Below, piece by piece: positions 1 through 8,458 of a DNA stretch of 64,000 nt (positions are counted from its first letter, which is position 1; each line of letters begins with the position of its first letter). Origin of the DNA: Geomonas limicola (GTDB taxonomy: Bacteria > Desulfobacterota > Desulfuromonadia > Geobacterales > Geobacteraceae). Below the pieces are notes generated by a model, which did not search any database, was not told the DNA's origin, and saw nothing but the letters and a program-made list of their open reading frames with translations. The position numbers and the translations under genes were made by a program. The stretch covers positions 806,001 to 870,000 of the forward strand of contig NZ_BLXZ01000001.1 in assembly GCF_014193675.1 (NCBI RefSeq), in the 5' to 3' direction.

Positions 1-54
1 TTACGGATACAATACCGACCTTTTGCACCACCGTTTTTTCCCGAGGCACTCCCC

Positions 55-1401
55 ATGAATCAAGCAGACCTGAGAAAATTGCCACCGCAGAGCGTGGAGG
101 CCGAGATGTCCATCCTCGGCGGCATCCTGGTTGACAACGAAGCTATCAACCGGGCGCTCGAGATCCTCAGGCCGGACGATTTCTACCGCGAGAGCCATCG
201 CAAGATCATGCAGTCGATGATCGAGTTGAACGAGCGCGGCGAGCCCTGCGACCTCATCACCATGTCCACCATCCTGAAGAAGAAGGGGGAACTGGAGGAG
301 GTGGGCGGCGGCGCCTACCTGGCCACCCTGGTCGACTTCGTCCCGATGGCGGCGAACATCGCCTACTACTGCAAGATCGTCAAAGAAAAGAGCATCACCC
401 GCAAGCTGATCAGCGCGGCGACCGATATCGCCACCCAGGGGTACGAAGACAAGGTGAACGTCGAGGAGCTCCTGGACGGCGCCCAGAAGGTGATCTTCGA
501 GATCGCCGAGAACAAGATCCAGCGCGCCTACTTCCCGGTCAGCGAGATCCTCAAGGACACCATCAAGAACATCGAGCTCCTCTACGAGAAAAAGGAGCTG
601 GTGACCGGGGTCCCCACCGGCTATCTCGACCTTGACAAGATGACCGCCGGTTTCCACGCCGGCGACCTGGTGATCATCGCGGGACGCCCCGCCATGGGGA
701 AGACCACCTTCGCCATCAACGCCGCCGAGTACGCGGCCATCGACTCGGAAAAGACCTACCCCGCCGCGATCTTCTCGCTCGAGATGCCCAAGGAACAGCT
801 GGTGGAGCGTCTCTTGTGCTCCCTGGCCCGTGTCGACCTGAGCCGTCTGCGTACCGGCCACTTGAACGAGAACGACTGGCCCAAGCTGACCAAGGCGGCG
901 GGAAGGCTGCACGACTCGAAGATCTTCATCGACGACACCCCGTCGCTCAGCATCATGGAGCTGCGCGCCAAGGCGCGGCGCCTCAAGTCGGAGCACAACA
1001 TCGGCATCATCGTCATCGACTACCTGCAGCTGATGCGCGGGGGGCCCAACCCGGAGTCGCGCCAGCAGGAGATCTCGGACATCTCCCGGTCGCTCAAGGG
1101 TCTCGCCAAGGAGTTGAGCATCCCGGTCGTCGCGCTCTCCCAGCTGAACCGCGGCCTGGAGCAGCGAACCGACAAGCGCCCGATGATGAGCGATTTGAGG
1201 GAGTCCGGCGCAATCGAGCAGGACGCCGACATCATCATGTTCGTTTTCCGCGAGGAGGTCTACGACAAGGAGAACGAGGATCTGAAAGGGAAGGCCGAGG
1301 TCATCATCGGCAAGCACCGCGCCGGCCCGACCGGCACCGTGCACCTCGCCTTCCGCGGCGAGTACACCCGGTTCGAGAACCTGGCGCGCGATGATTTCTA
1401 G
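55..1401 (+). CDS. dnaB: Replicative DNA helicase DnaB
   Basis: Hexameric 5'-3' helicase that unwinds DNA ahead of the replisome and recruits primase. The 448-residue product has the usual family length. Residues about 8-110 form the N-terminal primase-interaction domain. The RecA-like motor has Walker A GRPAMGKT at 210-217, Walker B IIVIDYLQLM near residues 337-346, and the C-terminal arginine-finger region KHRAGPTG. No intein or insertion is visible. The ATG at 55 follows a weak purine-rich stretch; what lies upstream is outside the window. Identification is secure from the motifs and overall similarity to bacterial DnaB. Confidence 0.97.
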   Translation: MNQADLRKLPPQSVEAEMSILGGILVDNEAINRALEILRPDDFYRESHRKIMQSMIELNERGEPCDLITMSTILKKKGELEEVGGGAYLATLVDFVPMAANIAYYCKIVKEKSITRKLISAATDIATQGYEDKVNVEELLDGAQKVIFEIAENKIQRAYFPVSEILKDTIKNIELLYEKKELVTGVPTGYLDLDKMTAGFHAGDLVIIAGRPAMGKTTFAINAAEYAAIDSEKTYPAAIFSLEMPKEQLVERLLCSLARVDLSRLRTGHLNENDWPKLTKAAGRLHDSKIFIDDTPSLSIMELRAKARRLKSEHNIGIIVIDYLQLMRGGPNPESRQQEISDISRSLKGLAKELSIPVVALSQLNRGLEQRTDKRPMMSDLRESGAIEQDADIIMFVFREEVYDKENEDLKGKAEVIIGKHRAGPTGTVHLAFRGEYTRFENLARDDF

Positions 1402-1433
1402 GGAGTCCAAGCGCTACCCGGTACGGGAAGCCG

Positions 1434-1480
1434 CACCAGGGGCGCCGTCCCCGAATTCCCTGGTGAACCATTTTATCTTT
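1434..1480 (+). terminator. Possible weak terminator after dnaB
   Basis: An 8-bp inverted repeat, CACCAGGG at 1434-1441 and CCCTGGTG at 1458-1465, is followed by a T-rich but interrupted tail (attttatctttt). It lies 33 bp after the dnaB stop and before the next gene. The tail is imperfect, so termination is plausible rather than certain. Confidence 0.3.
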
Positions 1481-1536
1481 TGAGCCTGTGCACCCGGCTC
1501 CTACCATGCACCTATAAAAAGAGAGGATAGTTTCCT

Positions 1537-2817
1537 ATGACACGTTACCATGCGATGCGCGAAGTACCTGCCGCGGCGGGATTCAAGGAGGGGGACGTGC
1601 TGTTTCTCTGCGGCGAGCTGTTTGGCCGCGGTTACGCCAACGGCATCGTCGACGAGGCCCGCGCCAAGGGGATGACCATCATCGGCTCCACCGTGGGCCG
1701 GCGCGACTCGGACGGCACCCTGCGCCCGCTGAACGCCGAAGAATTGGCCAGCGCCGAAGCGCTTTTGGGCGGCAAGATCATCAACATCCCGCTGGAAGCC
1801 GGCTTCGACATGGAGCCGGGCAAGGACGGTCTCACCCCGGTGGACCGCTTCAAGGGGGTGAAACCCGACGACTGGAGCAAGGTCACCCTGGACCAGGACG
1901 AGCTCAACTACTCCAAGGAGCGCGGCACCGAGCGTTTCCGTAGCAACCTCTCCTCCGTGATCGCCCAGCTCGAGACCATGCTCCCCCCCCAGGGGAACCT
2001 GGTCATCGTGCACACCATGGCAGGCGGCATCCCGCGCGCCCGCGTCTTCATGCCGATCCTGAACAAGCTCTTCAAGGGCCAGGGGGACCGTTTCCTCTCC
2101 TCGGAAGCCTTCTGGAACTCCGACATGGGGCAGTTCTGCAACATGAGCTTCAACGAGGTGACCGCCGACACCTTCTCGTACCTGATCCAGGCGAGCGCCG
2201 GCCTGCGCGAACGCTACCAGGTACGCTATGCCGCCTACGGGTACCACGGCACCGAGGTGCTGATCAACGGCGCCTACACCTGGCAGTCCTACACCCCGTA
2301 CCTGCAGGGCTGGGCCAAGATCCGCCTGGAGAACATCGCCACCGCCGCCTGGCAGCAGGGGATCAAGGCGACCGTGTACAACTGCCCGGAGATCCAGACC
2401 AACTCGAGCGCGCTCTTTCTGGGCGTGGAGAACTCACTCTACCCGCTGCTCTCCTCGTTGCAGCAGGCAGGCGAAAAGACCGTGGTGAGCGAGTGCCAGG
2501 GGCTCCTGAAGGCCGGGGTGACCCTGAACGACCTGCTCTCCTGTGCCAACACCTATCTCTCCTCCGAGCTGGTGACCAGCACCCGTGACTACGACAGCTG
2601 GCCGCAGCACAACAGCCCGGCACAGCAGGAGTACATGCTGAACTCGTCCGCGCAGCTGATCGGCATGAATGAGGAAGGCAAAGAGATCATCTGCGCCGTG
2701 CTCTCGCGGGGCGTGTTCCGCGGGGTGGGCAAGCTGATGTTCGACTCATCCTGGGATCCCCAGGAACCGGTGTTCTGGCTGAACCACGACGTGATCGCCA
2801 AGAGATTGGCAAGCTAA
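1537..2817 (+). CDS. Putative FabMG-type enoyl-ACP reductase family protein
   Basis: A 426-residue protein preceded by a GAGAGGATAG ribosome-binding region. I recall close homologues in Geobacter being labelled enoyl-ACP reductase FabMG family; FabMG was described as a triclosan-tolerant enoyl reductase. That name is from memory, not a search. The N-terminal part (residues 1-110: GDVLFLCGELFGRGYANGIV, later IIGSTVGRRD) looks like a nucleotide-binding alternation of beta strands and loops, but no textbook SDR TGxxxGxG is obvious. The middle contains NLVIVHTMAGGIPRAR near 149-164 and a Tyr-rich stretch near 223-255. It stands alone between dnaB and a strong terminator. If the name is right, the window encodes two enoyl-ACP reductases (see fabI). 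Confidence 0.55.
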   Translation: MTRYHAMREVPAAAGFKEGDVLFLCGELFGRGYANGIVDEARAKGMTIIGSTVGRRDSDGTLRPLNAEELASAEALLGGKIINIPLEAGFDMEPGKDGLTPVDRFKGVKPDDWSKVTLDQDELNYSKERGTERFRSNLSSVIAQLETMLPPQGNLVIVHTMAGGIPRARVFMPILNKLFKGQGDRFLSSEAFWNSDMGQFCNMSFNEVTADTFSYLIQASAGLRERYQVRYAAYGYHGTEVLINGAYTWQSYTPYLQGWAKIRLENIATAAWQQGIKATVYNCPEIQTNSSALFLGVENSLYPLLSSLQQAGEKTVVSECQGLLKAGVTLNDLLSCANTYLSSELVTSTRDYDSWPQHNSPAQQEYMLNSSAQLIGMNEEGKEIICAVLSRGVFRGVGKLMFDSSWDPQEPVFWLNHDVIAKRLAS

Positions 2818-2826
2818 GGCAACCAG

Positions 2827-2857
2827 AAGCTGCCCCGGAGCCGGGGCAGCTTTTTTT
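2827..2857 (+). terminator. Rho-independent terminator
   Basis: An 11-bp GC-rich stem (AGCTGCCCCGG / CCGGGGCAGCT) with a tiny loop runs straight into seven T residues, 10 bp after the stop of the FabMG-like gene. Confidence 0.93.
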
Positions 2858-3090
2858 CACCCGACATGGCACAATTCCGTCAGCACCTGAACTACTACAT
2901 CCTACGAGCACGTTCGGCAGCTCTCCGACAAGCGTGCTCATCTGTAGAGCACCAGAGCCGGCAGGTCGGCGCCGGGCAGCACCGCGGAGAGGTTCCTCTT
3001 CAGATTTGCCAATGATTACCGATGAGATGGTGTGGGGGCGGGTACGGCCCTCGGTGATATAGGGGCTTTCCCGACAAAGAGGAAGGGCAC

Positions 3091-3798
3091 ATGGCCAAGA
3101 AGGTTTTGCTGGTGGACGACGTCAGCATGTTCATAGAGCTGCAGAAGGACTACCTGCAGTTTTCGGCGGTCGACATTCTCACCGCGCGCGACGGTAAGGA
3201 TGCGCTCGCCATCTGCCAGGTGGAACAACCGGTGCTGGTCTGCATGGACCTGAACATGCCGGTCATGAACGGCGCGGAGTGCTGCCGGGCGATCAAACAG
3301 AATCCCCACTTGCGGGAGACCAAGGTCATCCTGATCACCTCGGAAGGGAGGGATCCGGACCGCCGGATCTGCTTCGAGGCCGGCTGCGACGAATTCATCA
3401 CCAAGCCGCTGGATCGCAACATCTACCTGGAGACCGCGCGGAAGCTGCTTCCGGCGATCGATCGGCGCGACAAGAGGGTCGCCTGCCACCTGAACGCGAA
3501 ATACCGGGCGTTCGGGGTTACCCTTTCGGGAATCGTGCTGAACCTGAGCCAGCACGGCGTCTATCTCGCCACCAACCACGACATGGCCGAGGGGAGCATC
3601 GTCGACCTGATCTTCGCCCTTCCCGACCCGTACGGTTCCATCATCCAGGTGCGCGGACGGGTCGCCTGGCTCAACACCAAGACGACCCGTCTCAAAGATT
3701 CCATCGCCGAAGGGGTCGGCATTGAATTCCTCACTCCCGACGAGAACACGACCAGGGATCTGGCGCATTTCGTAGAGAGCGAGCCGGGAATTACCTGA
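3091..3798 (+). CDS. Response regulator with C-terminal PilZ domain
   Basis: A 235-residue two-domain regulator. Residues 1-120 are a receiver with the acidic pair D9/D10, phospho-acceptor D53, T83 and K105 in place. Residues 125-230 are a PilZ c-di-GMP-binding domain: the RxxxR signature is at 125-129 (RRDKR) and the [D/N]xSxxG signature is NLSQHG at 151-156. The protein can therefore receive a phosphoryl signal and sense c-di-GMP. There is no output domain beyond PilZ, so it probably acts by protein contact. A GAGGAAGGGCAC ribosome-binding region precedes the ATG. No kinase is adjacent. The gene overlaps the convergent hydrolase gene by 8 bp. Confidence 0.92.
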   Translation: MAKKVLLVDDVSMFIELQKDYLQFSAVDILTARDGKDALAICQVEQPVLVCMDLNMPVMNGAECCRAIKQNPHLRETKVILITSEGRDPDRRICFEAGCDEFITKPLDRNIYLETARKLLPAIDRRDKRVACHLNAKYRAFGVTLSGIVLNLSQHGVYLATNHDMAEGSIVDLIFALPDPYGSIIQVRGRVAWLNTKTTRLKDSIAEGVGIEFLTPDENTTRDLAHFVESEPGIT

Positions 3799-4354
3799 CC
3801 AGTTTCGAGAGCTTCTTGAACTCCTCGGTTCCCGCCACCTTGAGGAGTTGAAAGAGGACCGCCTCGGTCGAGGTCAGCACCACTCCGGCCTGCTGCATGG
3901 TCCTCATGGCGGTCTTCCAGTTTGCCTTACGCCGGCTCATCACCGCATCGCACACCAGGTGCACCACGTAACCCGCGTTCAACAGTTCCAGCGCCGTCTG
4001 CAGCACGCAGACATGGGTTTCCATCCCGGTCAGGATCACCTGACGCCGTCCGGTTTTCGCCAGGGTATCCAGGAACCCTTCCCCTCCGCAGCAGCTGAAC
4101 GTCATCTTCTCGAGGCTCGCCGTCGTCAGTTTTTCTTTGAGCGCCGGGATCGTCTCCCCCAGCCCCTTGACGTACTGTTCGGTAGCGATGGCCGGGACAC
4201 CCAGTTCCTGCGCGGCCTCCAGCAGGATGCCGATGTTGCCGGTCAGCTGATCCAGCACCGTGGGATCCATGGCCCGGCAGAGCTTTTCCTGCACGTCGAC
4301 CACCACGAGCTGCGCGTTGTTGCGATCCAGAAAGAATCTCTCCATCAAGGTCAT
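3791..4354 (-). CDS. Isochorismatase-like cysteine hydrolase
   Basis: A 187-residue protein of the isochorismatase-like (cysteine hydrolase) superfamily. The nucleophile region ILTGMETHVCVLQTALEL places the catalytic Cys near residue 112. The N-terminal Asp is in LVVVDVQEKL near residue 20. Lys residues in the 77-83 region are candidates for the third catalytic residue. Such enzymes cleave amides or the isochorismate enol ether; the substrate cannot be told from sequence. The start has a strong AAGGAG seven bases before ATG. The gene stands alone on the minus strand, and its upstream side is filled with the 7-nt repeats. Confidence 0.85.
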   Translation of the reverse strand: MTLMERFFLDRNNAQLVVVDVQEKLCRAMDPTVLDQLTGNIGILLEAAQELGVPAIATEQYVKGLGETIPALKEKLTTASLEKMTFSCCGGEGFLDTLAKTGRRQVILTGMETHVCVLQTALELLNAGYVVHLVCDAVMSRRKANWKTAMRTMQQAGVVLTSTEAVLFQLLKVAGTEEFKKLSKLVR

Positions 4355-4370
4355 AGACGCTCCTTGGAAG

Positions 4371-4410
4371 CAATTGACAATTGACAGTGGACAATTGACG
4401 ATTAACTTCC
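4371..4410. repeat. Heptad repeat block (GACAATT type), part 1
   Basis: Tandem, imperfect 7-nt units (CAATTGA CAATTGA CAGTGGA CAATTGA CGATTAA) lie immediately upstream of the isochorismatase-like gene. Related units recur at 4497-4593 and at 39063-39133. Confidence 0.8.
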
Positions 4411-4496
4411 TGTTCTTATAGCTTCGGAATACCTGCCGGATTACACATTTCTAGAAGTTCATCTCGCTCAGCAACCTCAGTAGTGCCCTTTTGATT

Positions 4497-4593
4497 CTAA
4501 CTGTCAATGGTCAACGGCCTTGTCATGTTTCTCATTGTCAATCGTCAACTGTCAATTGACAGGTATTCTTGTCAATCGCCAACTGTCAATTGC
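4497..4593. repeat. Heptad repeat block (GTCAAyT type), part 2
   Basis: Imperfect 7-nt units of the form rTTGTCA / ATCGTCA / ACTGTCA occur in two clusters and end six bases before the ntrC stop codon. The unit is the complement of the one in part 1, so the two blocks face each other. The 86 bp between the blocks show no gene or hairpin. Confidence 0.8.
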
Positions 4594-4598
4594 CTTCC

Positions 4599-6035
4599 CT
4601 ACTCCTTGCGCAGCTCTATCCCCAGTTCGGTTATCTTCTTGCGCAGGGTGTTGCGGTTGATGCCGAGGATGTCGGCGGCACGTACCTGGTTGCCGCGGGT
4701 CTTCTCCAGGACGAAGCGGATCAGCGGGCGCTCGACCTGCTCCAGCACCATGGCATAGACGTCGCCGCTTTCCATGCGCTCCATGTTGCTGAAACTGCCG
4801 CGCAGCTTGACGTCCACGATCCCTTCCAGGGAGAGCTCCTCCCCCTTGCCGTCCTCCTGGCGGGTGGTGAGCCCCGGGAAGTCGCCGGCCACCAACAGCG
4901 GATCGGGCGAGAGGATCACGGCACGCTTGATGGTGTTCTCCAGCTCGCGGATGTTGCCGGGCCAGTTGTAGCTGGTGAGCAGGTTCAGCGCGTCGTTGGA
5001 GCAGCGCTTGGGCGGTACGTCGAGCTCGTTGCAGATCTTGCCCAGGAAGTACTCGACCAAAAGCGGCACGTCCTCGGCACGCTCCCTCAAGGGGACCAGG
5101 TGGATCGGGATCACGTTGAGACGGTAGTAGAGGTCTTCGCGGAACTGCCGCTTGCGCACGCTCTCCTCGAGATCCTGGTTGGTCGCCGCCACGATGCGCA
5201 CGTCGACCGGGATGCTCTGGTTGCCGCCGGTGCGGGTAATCTCGCGCTCCTGCAGGACGCGCAGGATCTTGGCCTGCAGGTCGAACGGCATGTCGCCTAT
5301 CTCGTCGAGGAAGATGGTGCCGCCGTTGGCCTGCTCGAACTTGCCGAGTTTGCGCTCGGTGGCGCCGGTGAAGGCCCCCTTCTCGAAGCCGAAGAGTTCG
5401 CTTTCCAGCAGCTCGCTGGGGATAGCGGCGCAGTTAAGCGGCACGAAGGGCTTCCCCAGGCGCCTCGAGTTGTAGTGGATGGCCCGGGCGATCAGCTCCT
5501 TGCCGGTACCCGATTCACCCTGCACCAGCACGGTCACGTCGCTCGGGGCTACCTTGCCGATGGTCTTGTAGATCTCGCGCATGGCCGGCGAGTTGCCGAT
5601 GATGGTCTTCTCGAGCTGGTAACGGTCCTTGAGCTCTTCCTTCAGAAGGGAGACCTGGCTGGTCATCTCGCGCGCCCGGCTCACCTTCTCGACCAGAGCG
5701 TCGATGACCCCTAAATCGAAGGGCTTGGTGAGGTAGTCGTAGGCGCCGCGCTTCATCGCCTCGACGGCGTTCTTCATGCTCGCCTCGGCGGTCATGATCA
5801 CCACCAGGAGATCGCTGGAGGCCTCCTTGATGCGATCCAGGAGATCCAGACCGGTCATCCCCGGCATCTTGATGTCGAGAAGCGCCAGGTCGTAGACGTT
5901 CTCCTTGATCAGACGCAATGCTTCCTCGCCGTCGCGGGCCAACTCGACGTTGAAGCCTTTCTTGCGCAGGGCCTTGGAAAGGACCCAGCGCATGCTCTCT
6001 TCATCGTCGGCCACTAAAATGTTGTTGATGGACAT
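4599..6035 (-). CDS. ntrC: Sigma-54-dependent response regulator NtrC
   Basis: A 478-residue NtrC-type activator. The receiver (1-120) has D10/D11, phospho-site D54, T82 and K104. The AAA+ domain (about 143-375) has Walker A GESGTGKE at 173-180, the sigma-54 contact loop GAFTGA at 220-225 and Walker B GGTIFLDEIGDM. A Fis-type helix-turn-helix closes the protein (GNQVRAADILGINRNTLRKK). It is expected to open sigma-54 promoters in response to nitrogen status, controlled by the kinase encoded just upstream. The gene order dusB-ntrB-ntrC is the classic nifR3-ntrB-ntrC arrangement known from other proteobacteria, which supports NtrC over other family members. The start has GAGGAGTGTCTC before ATG. 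Confidence 0.93.
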   Translation of the reverse strand: MSINNILVADDEESMRWVLSKALRKKGFNVELARDGEEALRLIKENVYDLALLDIKMPGMTGLDLLDRIKEASSDLLVVIMTAEASMKNAVEAMKRGAYDYLTKPFDLGVIDALVEKVSRAREMTSQVSLLKEELKDRYQLEKTIIGNSPAMREIYKTIGKVAPSDVTVLVQGESGTGKELIARAIHYNSRRLGKPFVPLNCAAIPSELLESELFGFEKGAFTGATERKLGKFEQANGGTIFLDEIGDMPFDLQAKILRVLQEREITRTGGNQSIPVDVRIVAATNQDLEESVRKRQFREDLYYRLNVIPIHLVPLRERAEDVPLLVEYFLGKICNELDVPPKRCSNDALNLLTSYNWPGNIRELENTIKRAVILSPDPLLVAGDFPGLTTRQEDGKGEELSLEGIVDVKLRGSFSNMERMESGDVYAMVLEQVERPLIRFVLEKTRGNQVRAADILGINRNTLRKKITELGIELRKE

Positions 6036-6171
6036 GAGACACTCCTCGAGTCGGGGTCAGCATCGGGATCGTCGTTGATCCCCGCTCTGGGTCCGGCGAC
6101 TGCGGTTGATAGGTGCATTGCAGTGAGGCAGAACGAGCACGACACACTCCGGCTACAAACCGGAGACGCAG

Positions 6172-7260
6172 CTACTGAATCAGGGGAAGCATCACGGTAA
6201 ACACGGTACCGCGAGAGGGATCGGAATCGACCTTGATCATCCCGCGGTGCTCGGAGACGATCTTCTGGCATATGGCAAGGCCAAGTCCCGTCCCTTTGGA
6301 CTTGGTGGTGAAAAAGGGGGTGAACATGTTCTCCAGCACCTCGGCCGGGATCCCCGGACCGTTGTCGGCGACCTCGATGGCCACCATGCGGGCACGCCGT
6401 TCACCCTTCTGGTTCATGCTGTAGTCGGACAGGACACGGCTGCTGACCTTCACCATGCCGTTTTCCCCCACCGCCTCCTGGGCGTTCTTGATCAGGTTCA
6501 AAAAGAGCTGCGTCAGGAGCGACTCGTCGGCCAGGATGGGGGGGATGCTCGGGTCGAAGTACTGCTGGATGGAGACCTTGCGCCCCTCTTCGACCGCCCG
6601 GCGCTGCAGCAGCACGATGTCGGAGAGCACCCGGTGCAGGTTCACCTTGGTGAGCTTCAGGCGCCCCGGGGAGGCCAGGGCCAAAAGCTCCTCCACGATG
6701 AGGTTCACCCGCTGCACCTCCTTGAGCATCACCCGGATGTACTCGCGCAGGTCCTCGTTTTCCGGAAACTCCATCTCGAGCAACTGCGCCGCACCCTTGA
6801 TGCCGCCCAGGGGGTTCTTGATCTCGTGGGCAAGTCCCGCGGCCAGGGCCCCCAGCGACGAGAGCCGGTCGGCCTGGCGCACCGCATCCTCCAGCTCGCG
6901 CACGTTGGTAAGGTCGCGCATGAGCAGGATGGTGCCGATCCGTTCGCCGCGGGAGTTCAACAGCGGCGAGGTGCTGGCCCCCACCGGGGTGAGCCTGCCG
7001 CCGCGCTTGAGGACTATGTTCTCGTGGTCGGAGACCGACATCCCGGTTGCCACGGTCTTCGCCACCATTTCGTTGAGGGCTTCCTCACCCTTGAAGATAT
7101 CCCGGAAGGGGCTCCCCAGCGCCTGGCGCCGCGACACTGCAGCCATCTCCTCGGCGGCCGGGTTCACCAGGGTCACCACGCCGTCGTTGTCGAGCACGAT
7201 GACACCGTCACCGACGCTGTCGACTACGTTTGCGTAGTAGGCCTCCATCCGATCATCCAT
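6172..7260 (-). CDS. ntrB: Nitrogen-regulation sensor kinase NtrB (GlnL)
   Basis: A 362-residue soluble histidine kinase. A PAS domain (about 8-115) is followed by the H-box GLAHEIKNPLGGIKGAAQLL with H145. This box is nearly identical to that of enteric GlnL/NtrB. The HATPase_c domain shows N-box NLIKNAQEA, G1 DNGPGIP and G2 GTGLGLAIC. There is no membrane segment, as expected for NtrB, which senses PII protein. The start overlaps the dusB stop by 8 bp, indicating translational coupling. The 136-bp gap to ntrC shows no clear terminator. Confidence 0.92.
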   Translation of the reverse strand: MDDRMEAYYANVVDSVGDGVIVLDNDGVVTLVNPAAEEMAAVSRRQALGSPFRDIFKGEEALNEMVAKTVATGMSVSDHENIVLKRGGRLTPVGASTSPLLNSRGERIGTILLMRDLTNVRELEDAVRQADRLSSLGALAAGLAHEIKNPLGGIKGAAQLLEMEFPENEDLREYIRVMLKEVQRVNLIVEELLALASPGRLKLTKVNLHRVLSDIVLLQRRAVEEGRKVSIQQYFDPSIPPILADESLLTQLFLNLIKNAQEAVGENGMVKVSSRVLSDYSMNQKGERRARMVAIEVADNGPGIPAEVLENMFTPFFTTKSKGTGLGLAICQKIVSEHRGMIKVDSDPSRGTVFTVMLPLIQ

Positions 7261-8218
7261 GAAAGAAGTTCTCCATAGTCTCGATGAGTTTGGGCAGGGT
7301 ATCGATGGCGTTCACCGCCGCGCGGAACTGGGCCGCCCCCGGGACCCCCTTGGAGTACCAGGAGAGGTGCTTGCGCATCTCCAGAAGGGCGACCCGCTCT
7401 CCCTCTTGTTCGATGAAGAGTTCCAGGTGGCGCTTGGCGACTGCGTAGCGCTCCGCGACGCTCGGTTCCGACGCCTCGCTCCCCTCTAAAAGCTTAAGGG
7501 CCTCGCGGAAGATCCAGGGGTTCCCCATGGCGCCGCGGGCGATCATGACGGCGTCGCAGCCGGTCTCGTCGAGCATGCGCTTGACGTCGTGGGCACTGAA
7601 CAGGTCGCCGCTGCCGATCACCGGGATCGTGAGTGCCTGTTTCAGTTCGGCAATCCGGGACCAGTCCGCCTTACCGTCGAACATCTGGGAGCGGCTTCTC
7701 GGGTGCAGGGTCACCGCGTCGCACCCCTCTTCCTGGGCGATCCTGCCGATCTCCAGGAAAGTCTCGTCGCCCGCGGCCCAGCCGGTGCGGATCTTGACGG
7801 TAAAGGGGAGCTTCGTGGCCCCGCGCACCGCGCGAATGATTCCCGCTACCTTCTGGGGATCCTTCAAAAGTGCACTGCCGGCGCCGGTACCGACCACCTT
7901 GCGGACCGGGCACCCCATGTTGATGTCGATGAGCTCGCCGTACCCTTCCACCAGGCGGGCTGCTTCGGCAAGCATCTCCGCCTCGTCGCCGAAGAGCTGC
8001 ATCCCGATGGGACGGTCGTCAGGAACCGTCTTTAACAGCTCGAAACTCTTACGTCCCTCGCGGGTGAGACCGTTCACGCTCACCATCTCGGTAAAGGTGA
8101 GCGAGGCTCCGCAGGCGCGGGCCATGAGCCTCATCGGGAGGTTGGTGATACCCGCCATCGGGGCGAGAAACACCGGATTTGCCAAGCAAAGGGAGCCGAT
8201 GGCTACCGTTTTCTGCAT
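7253..8218 (-). CDS. dusB: tRNA-dihydrouridine synthase DusB
   Basis: An FMN-dependent reductase that converts uridine to dihydrouridine in the tRNA D-loop. The TIM-barrel signature FLAPMAGITNLPMR is near residue 18. The catalytic Cys lies in INMGCPVRKVVGTGAG near residue 103, and a phosphate-binding GSGDLF motif follows. I chose the ATG at 8218 (MQKTVAIGS) because homologues begin there and an AAAGAGAAC purine stretch precedes it. An ATG 63 bp upstream would add an unconserved extension. It is the first gene of the dusB-ntrB-ntrC operon. Confidence 0.95.
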   Translation of the reverse strand: MQKTVAIGSLCLANPVFLAPMAGITNLPMRLMARACGASLTFTEMVSVNGLTREGRKSFELLKTVPDDRPIGMQLFGDEAEMLAEAARLVEGYGELIDINMGCPVRKVVGTGAGSALLKDPQKVAGIIRAVRGATKLPFTVKIRTGWAAGDETFLEIGRIAQEEGCDAVTLHPRSRSQMFDGKADWSRIAELKQALTIPVIGSGDLFSAHDVKRMLDETGCDAVMIARGAMGNPWIFREALKLLEGSEASEPSVAERYAVAKRHLELFIEQEGERVALLEMRKHLSWYSKGVPGAAQFRAAVNAIDTLPKLIETMENFFHG

Positions 8219-8380
8219 ACAGGTTCTCTTTCTATTCTGCCTAAAAATTGGGCATTCTAGCACAGCGAAATTAAAAGGCAAGGCTTATTTACGGGGGATC
8301 ACCTGGAAGTTTCACAGCAGGTATGGGGACTTAAGGAGTGGAAGGGGTCGCAACCGGGACGCAGTCGGGATTCTGACACC

Positions 8381-8422
8381 CCAAAAAACGGCGGGACCTG
8401 GCATCGCACAGCGTCCCGCCGT
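8381..8422 (-). terminator. Rho-independent terminator after the sirtuin gene
   Basis: Read on the minus strand, the 10-bp arms ACGGCGGGAC / GTCCCGCCGT flank a 15-nt loop and are followed by six T residues. It lies 37 bp beyond the stop of the minus-strand sirtuin gene. Confidence 0.85.
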
Positions 8423-8458
8423 CCTGGTTGGCCTGTGGGACCCGAGAGCCTGAGCCCG

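Noticed and set aside
2942..3013. Minus-strand 24-codon frame ending in PALVLYR with GC-rich third positions
   Set aside because: No start codon with a ribosome-binding site and a stop immediately upstream; at best a remnant, not supportable as a gene.
4371..4593. CRISPR-like array
   Set aside because: The period is 7 nt with no unique spacers and no cas genes; it is a simple heptad repeat.
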